Below, piece by piece: positions 5,290-12,100 of a stretch of DNA of 12,100 bases (its first letter is position 1; each line of letters starts with the position of its first letter). The position numbers were made by a program, and so were the translations under genes. Origin of the DNA: Alphaproteobacteria bacterium (GTDB taxonomy: Bacteria > Pseudomonadota > Alphaproteobacteria > Caulobacterales > Maricaulaceae); the NCBI GenBank assembly GCA_030428405.1, contig JAUIEH010000035.1, positions 1 to 12,100 of the forward strand, read 5' to 3'. The notes under the pieces are model-generated. The model worked only from the letters and a program-made list of their open reading frames with translations, was not told the origin of the DNA and searched no databases.

Positions 5290-8200
5290 CTATTCGAAGC
5301 GCTCGTCGTCGTCGCGCTCCCACTCTCTTTCACGGACGATCCAAACTTCGATTTCCTCGGCAGTCTTGCGGGCCCACTCGCGTACGACTGGGTTCGTGTG
5401 CTTGAGTAGCCCGGTCATCAGCGCGCGCTGGCGCTCGTGCCGTCGCGCCGCGGAACCGGACCATGAACCTGTCCGCAACCGCGACGCAAGCGCGTCGAGA
5501 ACGCCCTCGACAAGCGGTTCCATGTCGATCAATTGGAGCGCGATCGGCGTCCATTCGAAATCCGCGTCCTCGCCTTTCGCTCTGTAGCAGCCTACCAGCT
5601 GCGCGAGCTTTGGGGCGCGACGCGTAGGCTCTTCATCCACCCAATCCATAAGCGCTTCTGGGCCGGCAGCTCCGATCGCGCCTTCATCGTCGCGTGAATA
5701 GTCCTGGAACACGCTTTCAAAGCGAAAATATGCACTGCCGCCTTCGAGCTCCAAATCTATGATTTCGTTGAGGACGACACGCGGTGCAAACTCCGCGAGG
5801 ACTCGTGCGAGCTCTTCATAACCGTCCGTTTGCCATTCACGACTCTCGAGAGCGACGCGCAGCCTCTGGCACAGGTGCTGCGCAAGATCAGTCTGATCTC
5901 CGTGCGCGAGAACGACTTTGGCGACCGCGCCAACGCCCGAGCCGTGCCAACCATGTGCTCCGGGCACCAAATCCGGCGTTCTCAAGAGGTTTGAGCCTAC
6001 GCTGAGCAACGCCGAAGAAACGTCTCCTACTCGTTGGCGGTCGCCAAACAGGCGCATATGCAGAACATCCAAGGCGACAAGAGCGCCTTGCGGTCCTTTG
6101 CCACCTAAGACGCTCAGCAGCTTGGCTAGATGATCCGGCTCCACCGTACCCGTCAAACCGCCGGATTGGAGCTGAACAAACGATCGCACGAGCTGTTCGT
6201 CGGCCGTTTCCGCAACTTTGATCAAACGTTCCAAGGCGCGCGCGTCGAGTTCCGTGCAGCACGTCAGATGGACGAGGTGTGGCGCCAATTCGTTGTCGTC
6301 GACGGCTTGATCAAGCCACTCAGACGCAAGGTCGGGATCGTGCTCGTGGACGGCACCGAGAAACCCGCCCAATACTGCCGCGTTCCGGCCGTCCCGCGCA
6401 CACGCCGCAAAAGCCTCACGCAAGCGCTTCCAGGACAATCGTTGATCTGCAGAGCCGTTCGCGACGCCCCTACCGAACGTGCCGAGTGCGCCGCCCTGCG
6501 CACTAACCGTGCGCCCCAAAAAATGGGTGAGCGGTTCGCCCTGTCGCGCCAATTCGACACCTATCTGATAGGCTTGGCGCTGGCTCCATCCGTAGCCCCT
6601 GTCCTCGACATTTCCGTCGGGGGGATAAACGTCAAAAGCGGTGCCTACGACGAAAGCTTCGAACCGCTCACCGATGCCGGTCGGACGAAGATCCTTCTCG
6701 AGGCTATCGAGACGATCGACGACGGCAGCCGGCAATTCCTCGCGGTCGAAGAAGAGTGTCTCGCAAACGCTCTTCCATAGGTCGAGGTCGAAGCGCTTCT
6801 CACGCCGGTCCCGGAAGCTCGGAGCAACGAGATCGTCGAGCCCTAGGCGCGCGAGCCCGCGCAGCTGCTGCCCCATAGTTCGACGCGCCAAACGCGCGGT
6901 CTCGTCGTCGTGCGCGGCGATGGACTCGAGACGCGACGCCACTGCTTCGAACCAAACCCGCTCGTCCGCCTTGCTTCGGGGGGCCCAGCCCTGATCGCGA
7001 GAGCGAGATCCAAACTCGAATGCGTCGCCCGTGGTCGTAAAGTGTGAGGTGCGCAGCGCAGCCCCGAGTGCATTGACGGCCAATTCGCGCTCTGGCTCCT
7101 CGTTGCCCTCAAGCAAGTAATCAAGCGCGGCAAACCGATCTGGCGGTGGCACGTTGACGCCCGAGCATACGATCCAGAACATCGATTGAAATAGCGAAAG
7201 CGCAGCGTTGTTGTTGTGGTTTTTCGGCTCGGCGATCGCGAACGCCGCCACGATACGGGCCGCTCGGTCAAACAGCTCCGGCTCATATGCGAGCTTTCCC
7301 GCCAGCCGTACGAAGCAGCCGCGACCGTAGTTGTCGACGCTGACCCTGCGCTCCAATTGTTCGCCCGCCAAGGTTCGCTCCATCGCTTGGAGCGCGTCTT
7401 CCGGCGCCGCCGGCGCGGCGGCCAGGAACGCGGCGAGCGTCTCGCCTTCGAGTTTCGACGGATCGCCCCATGGCCCATCAGGCGCCATCATCCGCCGGGC
7501 GAGCGCGCAAGCCGGCTCGACATCGTGCAGCGCGCCGATCCGCTTAAAGAACGACAGCGAAAGCCTTGGCGAAGCCTCGTCGACCAACACGTCCACGATG
7601 TCCTTGTGCGCGATGCGCTTGAAGGCTTGCCGCGCGAGCCGCACGCCCAGCGCGTGCGGCATCACCGCGCGCCAACGCCCGCGCTTTTGCATCACGCCGA
7701 GATCGAGCGCTTCGGAGATCGCGCGGTGAAGCTCCTCCGGGGATGTCCGTGCCAAGGCGGCGATTAGGTCCGCCTCCGGCGGGCGCTCGTCGCGCGGCTC
7801 GGTGTCGAAGGAGTAGACGAGCGCCGCCGCCTCCATGCACCGCATCATGAGCTCGCCCGCGGGTCGCCGGTCGACCTGGAACAATCGTTTGAGGATCTGG
7901 CGGTCGTCGAGGCTGGCGATCGACCCGGTCTGACCTGCCGCCGCAGCGATCGCGAGCGCGATCCGGGCATTGCCGTCGGAGTACTCTACGACACGCCGTC
8001 GATCGACGAACGACAGCGCGGGCGCGCGATGCGCGAGGAGCTTTTCGATCAGCTCGTTGCTGCTCGAGTCCAGTCGCACGACCTGCGTGCCTTCCGGTCG
8101 GTCGTCGCCGACGTCGAAGTCGATGGTCAGCAAGCGGGTCTTGCTCTCTGCGTGGCGTACGATCTGGCTCAGCGTCCGGTGCGATTCGCCGGGACAGTTG

Positions 8201-9099
8201 TCGACAACGACGATCGCGTCCCGACGCTCGGCCACAAGCCGCTCGACGACGTCGACCGGCCGCGCCGACGGCTCCCAGGACATGTCCGTATAGAGCACGA
8301 GGTCGGGCGAGGGCGCGCCCTCGCCGACACGCGCGTCGAACAAGGCCTCGGCGAACCGTGTCTTGCCCATGCCGGACAGCCCCACGAGGCGGACCACCGA
8401 GCGCGGGTGCGCGAGCAGTGATCGGATGCGCTCCAGGCCGTTCGCCGCGGAGACCGGCTCGCCCCTCGGCTCGTCGCCGAGCTGCGCACGTAGACGCTCG
8501 TCGAGAAGATAGGGCGCCTCGCCGACGTCATCCGGCGCGGACCAGCGGCCCCAGCCGCGCCAGCCGCCCGCCGGACGTCCGCTCTTCTCCAGCACCCAAA
8601 GCGCTACGCCAGGGTGATCGTTCACCCATCGCGCCAGCGCGTCGGCGTCGAGGAAGTCGGCGTGAATACGCGCGGAAGGCTCAGCGTCGACAAGCGCCGC
8701 CTGCATGGCGTCGCAACGCTTCTTCAGCGCCGGGCGCGAGCAGCTTTCGGTGGAACAGATGATGTAGGCGCCGTCGCGGGCGGCGAGCTCCGCGAACATC
8801 TGTCTGAGGGCGCCCCGGGGCCGCATCTCCGTGGTAATCTTGCCCGCAGGCATCGGTTCGGCTTTGCATTGAAAGAAGACGAGTCGGCGCGGCAACCTCG
8901 GCGTGCTCGCCGGTTCGCCGTCCCACTCGATCGAGACGTCAATGCCGCCGTCCGGCGCGAGGTGGTGGCCGCCGCTATGGATCGAACCGGTGGGAACGCC
9001 GTTGGCGCGCGCCTCCGCTTCGAGGAGTCGAACCATCAAGTCTGCCAGAAATCGATCGCTGAGACGGGCGATGTCATCAGGGCTGCACGACAACCACAT
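5290..9099 (-). CDS. PD-(D/E)xK nuclease-like / STAND-type NTPase, putative defence protein
   Basis: A single 1269-residue protein. Residues 1-~140 look like a restriction-endonuclease (Mrr/PD-(D/E)xK) fold: Glu27, then DGGIDVSIEW with Asp54, then VFFQCKAE with the Q-x-K pair Gln77/Lys79. A W/G-rich linker (about 174-190) leads to a P-loop NTPase with Walker A GLSGMGKT (240-247) and Walker B AIVVVDN (Asp300). The remaining ~780 residues are helical and repeat-like, with a HEAT-like end (HTNPVVREWARKTAEEI) and an acidic tail. This effector/NTPase/sensor order is that of STAND defence proteins (Avs-like): the C-terminus would sense a phage component, the NTPase would oligomerise, and the nuclease would degrade DNA. 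That role is inferred from architecture. AAAGG six bases before the ATG supports the start. It has no obvious partner gene. I do not recognise a named family for the whole protein. Confidence 0.85.
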   Translation of the reverse strand: MWLSCSPDDIARLSDRFLADLMVRLLEAEARANGVPTGSIHSGGHHLAPDGGIDVSIEWDGEPASTPRLPRRLVFFQCKAEPMPAGKITTEMRPRGALRQMFAELAARDGAYIICSTESCSRPALKKRCDAMQAALVDAEPSARIHADFLDADALARWVNDHPGVALWVLEKSGRPAGGWRGWGRWSAPDDVGEAPYLLDERLRAQLGDEPRGEPVSAANGLERIRSLLAHPRSVVRLVGLSGMGKTRFAEALFDARVGEGAPSPDLVLYTDMSWEPSARPVDVVERLVAERRDAIVVVDNCPGESHRTLSQIVRHAESKTRLLTIDFDVGDDRPEGTQVVRLDSSSNELIEKLLAHRAPALSFVDRRRVVEYSDGNARIALAIAAAAGQTGSIASLDDRQILKRLFQVDRRPAGELMMRCMEAAALVYSFDTEPRDERPPEADLIAALARTSPEELHRAISEALDLGVMQKRGRWRAVMPHALGVRLARQAFKRIAHKDIVDVLVDEASPRLSLSFFKRIGALHDVEPACALARRMMAPDGPWGDPSKLEGETLAAFLAAAPAAPEDALQAMERTLAGEQLERRVSVDNYGRGCFVRLAGKLAYEPELFDRAARIVAAFAIAEPKNHNNNAALSLFQSMFWIVCSGVNVPPPDRFAALDYLLEGNEEPERELAVNALGAALRTSHFTTTGDAFEFGSRSRDQGWAPRSKADERVWFEAVASRLESIAAHDDETARLARRTMGQQLRGLARLGLDDLVAPSFRDRREKRFDLDLWKSVCETLFFDREELPAAVVDRLDSLEKDLRPTGIGERFEAFVVGTAFDVYPPDGNVEDRGYGWSQRQAYQIGVELARQGEPLTHFLGRTVSAQGGALGTFGRGVANGSADQRLSWKRLREAFAACARDGRNAAVLGGFLGAVHEHDPDLASEWLDQAVDDNELAPHLVHLTCCTELDARALERLIKVAETADEQLVRSFVQLQSGGLTGTVEPDHLAKLLSVLGGKGPQGALVALDVLHMRLFGDRQRVGDVSSALLSVGSNLLRTPDLVPGAHGWHGSGVGAVAKVVLAHGDQTDLAQHLCQRLRVALESREWQTDGYEELARVLAEFAPRVVLNEIIDLELEGGSAYFRFESVFQDYSRDDEGAIGAAGPEALMDWVDEEPTRRAPKLAQLVGCYRAKGEDADFEWTPIALQLIDMEPLVEGVLDALASRLRTGSWSGSAARRHERQRALMTGLLKHTNPVVREWARKTAEEIEVWIVREREWERDDDERFE

Positions 9100-9738
9100 A
9101 GGCCTTTCTCACACTGGCGAGCTTGCTCCAGTTTGTAGTGATTCAGGACGGTGACGCTTCACGTTACGACACGAAGTACCGGAGCGATGAAAACGGCGGC
9201 GCGGCGCGTCCATGCGGGTATCGGATTCGCGAACGGCCGCTAGAACTCACGCGCGCCGATCAGCTTCGCCAACGATCGCGACAAGAGACGCCATCCCATC
9301 TCCACTGGCTCGTAGATTCCCAATCTATGCAAGCGACCGACGGGCGAACGACAACGAACCTCTCCTCGGACGGTCAGATCCCGCACAATCCGCGGTGCGA
9401 ACCGAGCGCCTGCTGCAGTCCCATCAACGAAAACCAGAGGTTGCCGCCGGCGGTGATGGCATCTAGCCGCCGCCCCGCGAGCAGCGCCTGCAATAGGCGG
9501 CGCGCCTCCTCAGCGTCGCCGACAAATTATTAGTCGTCGACGAGTCCGGCGGCCTGATTGCGGGTGTGCGGGGCGCGGCGATCGTCGATCACCAATATCG
9601 GCGAGCTGGCGATTGGCACGCCGTAGGAATTGATGGTGACCATCGGATCGCCGTCGGAGCAATCGATCGGAACTATGCAGCGAGCACACCTAGCGCTTGC
9701 GACTCGCCGTGATTAGGGCGGCGCTGGGGGCATTATGT
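9100..9738. other. 639-bp stretch with no intact gene; interrupted coding-like frame
   Basis: This gap lies between the membrane-protein gene and the NTPase gene and must hold the latter's promoter, but I see no convincing boxes. On the minus strand one frame is open from 9712 to 9374, broken only by tandem TAA TAA at 9527-9532. The upstream part contains GDPMVTINSYGVPIASSP and ILVIDDRRAPHTRN. The downstream part contains EARRLLQALLAGRRLDAITA and ends at a TGA (9374-9376). No start codon and ribosome site fit the whole frame. It reads as decayed or very short genes rather than random sequence, but I do not recognise a family. Confidence 0.45.
9374..9712 (-). pseudogene. Possible gene remnant, unrecognised
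   Basis: About 110 codons in one minus-strand frame interrupted by two consecutive stop codons at 9527-9532. The first part could be a small gene beginning at ATG 9643 (37 residues, stopping at the first TAA), but there is no clear ribosome site. The second part is Ala/Leu/Arg-rich and helical. Both pieces have alphaproteobacterial-looking composition. I would call it a relic or a chance open frame; the low confidence reflects that. Confidence 0.25.
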
Positions 9739-10680
9739 CTAGGTTGCACGGTTGCCGCTCCAGGCCAAACGTGGGCGGTTGAGCTCGAAGCACTCGCTTC
9801 CGGAAAACTCAAATCTGAGTTCAGTTTCGTGCGGGTCGCCAAAGACGTCATCATAATAGATCAGCACGCGCACATAGACACAGGCGAGGTCATCCTTCAG
9901 CGCGTCGAAAGCGTGTTGCGGAAGGTCGAGCGGTTTTCCCGCATCATCCCTCATTCGCCCGATCAAATTGAATGGGTCCTCAGGGTGAAGCACTAATTCG
10001 GGCTTGAGGCCGGAAGGGTCTGGGATGTCTTCGTTTTCCCAGGACCACGGCTTAGTACGCACAACCACAGTCGCGCTAGCGGCGACATTATTCGCCGGGG
10101 TCTTTCCATAGTTCTTGATCACGAATTCGAACCAGGCGGGTTTGTCAGGCTCAACGACTCCATTCGAGGAGTCCACTTTGAGGTACGCTCGCAATTCTCT
10201 CTTAGACGCCTCGGCAAAACCCTCGTTGGCGGCGACAGCTGCGTCAGCGGCGCGGTTAGCGGCTGCAGTGGCTTTGTCGGCTTTCGTGAGAGCATCCTTC
10301 GTGGCCTTGAGCGTGCCCCTCAAGAGCGCTACCGCCCAAATGCTCACCCCGACGGAGGCGAACGCGGCGAGCGCCATCAACCACTGAGCGGTTCCGTCGC
10401 CCCAAAGAATCCCGTGCGGCCCTTCACGGACCAAGGGCTCCTCCCCCGCCTGCTCCTGTACCGCATCGGATTCTTCGGGTTCTGCGCTCTCGGCGGCTGG
10501 TTCAGCGGGATGGACCTCGGCCGCTCCGCTTGGCGGTTCTACGGCGGGCTCCTCGGCGGGCTCCTCGGCGGGCTGTTGGGGTATCTCGTCTTGGGGCGCT
10601 ACCTCTTGAACGCCGCCGGCTATTGAGAGTGTGAGCGCTAATCCAAGCGCAACTCCCGCGATCCAAGAGCCTCTAGACAT
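9739..10680 (-). CDS. Membrane-anchored coiled-coil protein with Ig-like C-terminal domain, unknown function
   Basis: 313 residues that I do not recognise as a named family. The N-terminus (residues 1-23) is a signal peptide or first membrane span (SWIAGVALGLALTLSIAGG). An acidic Pro/Ala/Glu-rich region (about 27-85) includes the PAEEPAEEP repeat. A clear transmembrane helix lies at about 98-120 (WLMALAAFASVGVSIWAVAL). It is followed by an Ala/Lys-rich coiled coil (about 122-163: TLKATKDALTKADKATAAAN and on). A beta-rich domain (about 165-300) contains WFEFVIKNYGKTPANNV, a pattern seen in Ig-like membrane-tethered proteins of unknown role. The ATG overlaps the end of the DUF6471 gene by 43 bases. 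No better start exists downstream before the second membrane helix and no strong ribosome site is visible, so translation may be coupled to the upstream gene. Confidence 0.8.
   Translation of the reverse strand: MSRGSWIAGVALGLALTLSIAGGVQEVAPQDEIPQQPAEEPAEEPAVEPPSGAAEVHPAEPAAESAEPEESDAVQEQAGEEPLVREGPHGILWGDGTAQWLMALAAFASVGVSIWAVALLRGTLKATKDALTKADKATAAANRAADAAVAANEGFAEASKRELRAYLKVDSSNGVVEPDKPAWFEFVIKNYGKTPANNVAASATVVVRTKPWSWENEDIPDPSGLKPELVLHPEDPFNLIGRMRDDAGKPLDLPQHAFDALKDDLACVYVRVLIYYDDVFGDPHETELRFEFSGSECFELNRPRLAWSGNRAT
10542..10577 (-). repeat. 12-bp tandem repeat encoding PAEE
   Basis: Three head-to-tail copies of a 12-bp unit (CGGCGGGCTCCT on the plus strand; the third copy ends GTT). The unit is a multiple of three, so copy-number change would lengthen or shorten the acidic Pro/Glu segment of the membrane protein without breaking the frame. 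Confidence 0.85.
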
Positions 10681-10862
10681 TGGAGCAGGAAGGCCGCGGT
10701 GAACTTCCCCCTACTGAGCTTATTCCGCACGTTCCGCTCATCCTCGCGCACCCCCATCGCTGCAAGCTTCTCGACGAGCTGGGCGTAGGTCATGCCACGC
10801 CGTTTGAGCTCGGCTTTTAGGAGTTTAGCGGCGCGGTCCTCCCAAGGGGATCTTTCTGGCAT
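10638..10862 (-). CDS. DUF6471 small protein (HTH-like)
   Basis: A 74-residue protein matching the DUF6471 pattern: WEDRAAKLLKAELKRRGMTY (residues 7-26), QLVEKLAAMGV, then NVRNKLSRGKFTAAFLLQCL and a short C-terminus. The helical layout resembles a helix-turn-helix DNA-binding unit. The family's function is not established, so a regulatory role is only a suggestion. The start at 10862 fits the family N-terminus and has GGAG eight bases upstream. A longer frame to 11018 adds sequence unlike the family. A perfect palindrome 28-45 bases upstream could be its own operator. Its 3' end overlaps the following membrane-protein gene by 43 bases, suggesting one transcript. Confidence 0.85.
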   Translation of the reverse strand: MPERSPWEDRAAKLLKAELKRRGMTYAQLVEKLAAMGVREDERNVRNKLSRGKFTAAFLLQCLEALGSRELRLD

Positions 10863-10863
10863 G

Positions 10864-11100
10864 TCATCGTCTCCAATGCGAATCGTATCGTAAATGATGA
10901 CATTTACACTTTGTCGAGCTATTCGAGCCGCCGCCAACGTCGTGACCACAAATGCGGGCCGACACCACGCTTGTGTGATCCGCGATTGTTTCTGCAATGA
11001 CAGTTTTTGTGGCATCAAGCCGCCTAAGCGCCTCTATCTTTGACAACAAATCACGCAAGCGCCCCGGTCTATAAGCAGCGAACTCACTTCCGACCGTCAT
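10864..11100 (-). CDS. Doubtful small ORF between DUF488 and DUF6471 genes
   Basis: A 78-codon frame that starts inside the end of the DUF488 gene (17-base overlap) and stops one base before the DUF6471 ATG. The first two thirds are protein-like and helical (GRLRDLLSKIEALRRLDATK). The last third is unusual (Cys/His/Arg-rich) and runs through the palindrome at 10890-10907. The tight tiling favours a real gene. The poor ribosome site, odd C-terminus and lack of any recognised family argue against. The alternative is a 221-base promoter region for the DUF6471 gene. Confidence 0.25.
   Translation of the reverse strand: MTVGSEFAAYRPGRLRDLLSKIEALRRLDATKTVIAETIADHTSVVSARICGHDVGGGSNSSTKCKCHHLRYDSHWRR
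10890..10907. promoter_or_regulatory. Perfect palindrome, likely operator of the DUF6471 gene
   Basis: GTAAATG-ATGA-CATTTAC is a perfect inverted repeat with 7-bp arms and a 4-bp centre, 28-45 bases upstream of the DUF6471 start. On the minus strand TCGACA precedes it and TACGAT follows, in rough -35/-10 positions with a slightly long 19-base spacer. The palindrome would then lie between the promoter boxes, a typical repressor site. The promoter assignment is inference. Confidence 0.55.
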
Positions 11101-11629
11101 CGGCGCCCCGCGCATACTGACGCGGAGCTAGATCAAGCTCCGCTTGCGGTCCCAAGGCCAACCGGGTCTGCAGTTCTGAGGGGATCAGGTCAGGCGAGGT
11201 TCGCGCCAGTGTCGCCTCGATCCCCTCGTCGGTCCCGTCGCGCAAGATGTTCGTGGACGGCTGACCGTGCAGCGCAATCAGCGCCGCGCCGATCTTCCCG
11301 GAACGGTGACAATCCGCCGGGTCCCCTTCGGCGCACATCAGCGCGATAGGGTTGCAACTAGCATCACTGATCACGCTCACAAGCGCGGCCGCAAAAGTCG
11401 GGTCGTCGACGGCGATGGTCGTCCTTCCGCCCAGCACTTCGCCCCGCCACGAATACGCGATGCCGTGTGTTGCGAGGGCGGCCTCCAGCGCGTCGCGGCC
11501 GAACTGCTTGAAGCGTGACCGTGGGCTCGACCTGACGTCGATCAGGAGGCGGACGCCGCGCGCGGTCAGCTCGTGGACGAAGTCGGAGGCGGAGCGGTTC
11601 GAATGTCCAATGAGGTAGATCGTTGTCAT
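11084..11629 (-). CDS. DUF488 family protein
   Basis: 181 residues with the DUF488 hallmarks in order: YLIGHSNRS (5-13), GVRLLIDVRSSPRSRFKQF (25-43), GIAYSWRGEVLGG (56-68) and the conserved LMCAEGDPADCHR (97-109; Cys99, Glu101, Cys107, His108, Arg109). The family is widespread but its biochemical role is not established. The clustered Cys/His/Arg residues suggest a catalytic or binding site. The start at 11629 gives the usual beginning MTTIYLIGHSN. No Shine-Dalgarno is evident, so it may be leaderless or weakly translated. It is the first gene after tRNA-Arg on this strand. Its 3' end overlaps a doubtful small ORF that leads into the DUF6471 gene. Confidence 0.88.
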   Translation of the reverse strand: MTTIYLIGHSNRSASDFVHELTARGVRLLIDVRSSPRSRFKQFGRDALEAALATHGIAYSWRGEVLGGRTTIAVDDPTFAAALVSVISDASCNPIALMCAEGDPADCHRSGKIGAALIALHGQPSTNILRDGTDEGIEATLARTSPDLIPSELQTRLALGPQAELDLAPRQYARGADDGRK

Positions 11630-11975
11630 GTTTGATCATGGCACATGGTTCTGGGGCGGCACATGATTTTCGGATTTCGAGCGCCGCCTCCCGCCTCCTC
11701 TGACCGGGGTGCGGGAGTGTGTCGCTTAAAACGACTCGTAGTCGCGCAGGAGCGGCCCCTGAGTCCGTTTGATGAGCATTCGGGTTGAATAGGGTGGCTT
11801 GAACGCGATCGAGCTGAGTGCGGCCCGAAGCGCCGTTTGGCCCTTCGCGCCCGCGCCGCTCTAGTCGGCCGTGCGCCCCTTTGCTGTGGACAAATTCGTG
11901 TTCGAAGCTGCGGACACAGCACGGACACTAGCCGAAGCTCGCGAAGCCGAAATTAGCGTAACTTATTGATTTATA
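11630..11975. other. 346-bp spacer between tRNA-Arg and DUF488 gene
   Basis: I see no gene. Near the DUF488 start, GGCACATG occurs twice in direct orientation (11640-11647 and 11658-11665), flanked by ATCATG and CATGAT as an inverted pair, which could be a regulator site. At 11729-11741 CGACT-CGT-AGTCG is a short palindrome. Around 11908-11926 GGACAC is repeated. No integrase gene or remnant is recognisable next to the tRNA 3' end, although this is where one would be expected if the tRNA were an integration site. Confidence 0.5.
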
Positions 11976-12052
11976 TGGCGCGCCGGGGAAGATTCGAACT
12001 CCCGACCCCCAGATTCGTAGTCTGGTGCTCTATCCAACTGAGCTACCGGCGC
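11976..12052 (-). tRNA. tRNA-Arg (anticodon ACG)
   Basis: A complete 77-base tRNA with encoded CCA. The acceptor stem GCGCCGG pairs perfectly with CCGGCGC and the discriminator base is G. The D arm reads AGCTCAGTTGGATAGAGC. The anticodon arm CCAGA-CTACGAA-TCTGG gives anticodon ACG, whose A is normally edited to inosine. The T arm contains GTTCGAATC. The 3' end faces the accessory block, which makes the gene a possible attachment site, but I found no second copy of its 3' end in the window. Confidence 0.97.
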
Positions 12053-12100
12053 GCTGGGTCTTGTAAGGTCTGGCGACCGTCGAAGAGCGGCAGTGTTTAG

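Noticed and set aside
6130..6780. 216-codon plus-strand frame inside the large NTPase gene
   Set aside because: Antisense to a continuous 1269-codon frame with domain motifs and a good ribosome site.
9697..9996. Plus-strand frame with a signal-peptide-like beginning (LGALCLGCTVAAPG)
   Set aside because: It mostly overlaps the well-supported C-terminal Ig-like domain of the minus-strand membrane protein, and its later part shows no protein character.
11626..11928. 100-codon minus-strand frame upstream of the DUF488 gene
   Set aside because: Arg/Ala/Ser-rich with no recognisable motif or ribosome site; overlaps the DUF488 start.
11976..12052. tRNA-Arg as a proven island attachment site
   Set aside because: No integrase and no second copy of the tRNA 3' end could be found in the window, so it remains only a possibility.

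Overview
The window comes from a high-GC alphaproteobacterium. The evidence is the tRNA-Trp, secE, nusG, rplK, rplA gene order and the L11 and NusG sequences. A Caulobacterales/Hyphomonadaceae-type host is my guess from sequence feel, not something proved here. Every supportable gene lies on the minus strand, so transcription runs from high to low coordinates.

Right to left in coordinates, which is 5' to 3' for the transcripts:
(1) tRNA-Arg(ACG) at 11976-12052.
(2) A tightly packed set: a DUF488 protein, a doubtful small ORF, a DUF6471 protein with a perfect palindrome just upstream, and a membrane-anchored coiled-coil/Ig-like protein.
(3) About 640 bp with no intact gene, holding a coding-like but interrupted minus-strand frame.
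(4) A 1269-residue protein combining a PD-(D/E)xK nuclease-like domain, a P-loop NTPase and a long helical C-terminus, which looks like a stand-alone anti-phage STAND-type protein.
(5) A Tn3-type serine resolvase preceded by a three-subsite res-like array, with no transposase in the window.
(6) A secreted caspase-like / peptidoglycan-binding / formylglycine-generating-enzyme-like (FGE/SUMF1) protein.
(7) tRNA-Trp(CCA) and the housekeeping run secE-nusG-rplK-rplA, the last cut by the window edge.

The accessory block therefore sits between two tRNA genes, directly upstream of tRNA-Trp, where many alphaproteobacteria keep a tuf gene.

The most interesting observation is the last ~35 codons of the caspase-FGE protein. 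They have the layout of a diversity-generating retroelement (DGR) variable region. The Asn-rich FGE C-terminal framework is kept, but seven positions where FGE-type DGR templates usually carry Asn (AAC) are V, V, L, I, Y, V, V, all with NNC codons, and a short hairpin follows at the stop codon. No reverse transcriptase or template repeat is visible in the window, so if this is a DGR target it must be served from elsewhere. Together with the nuclease-NTPase protein and the resolvase/res site, the region reads as an accessory, possibly defence-related island. No functional link between these genes is demonstrated by the sequence.
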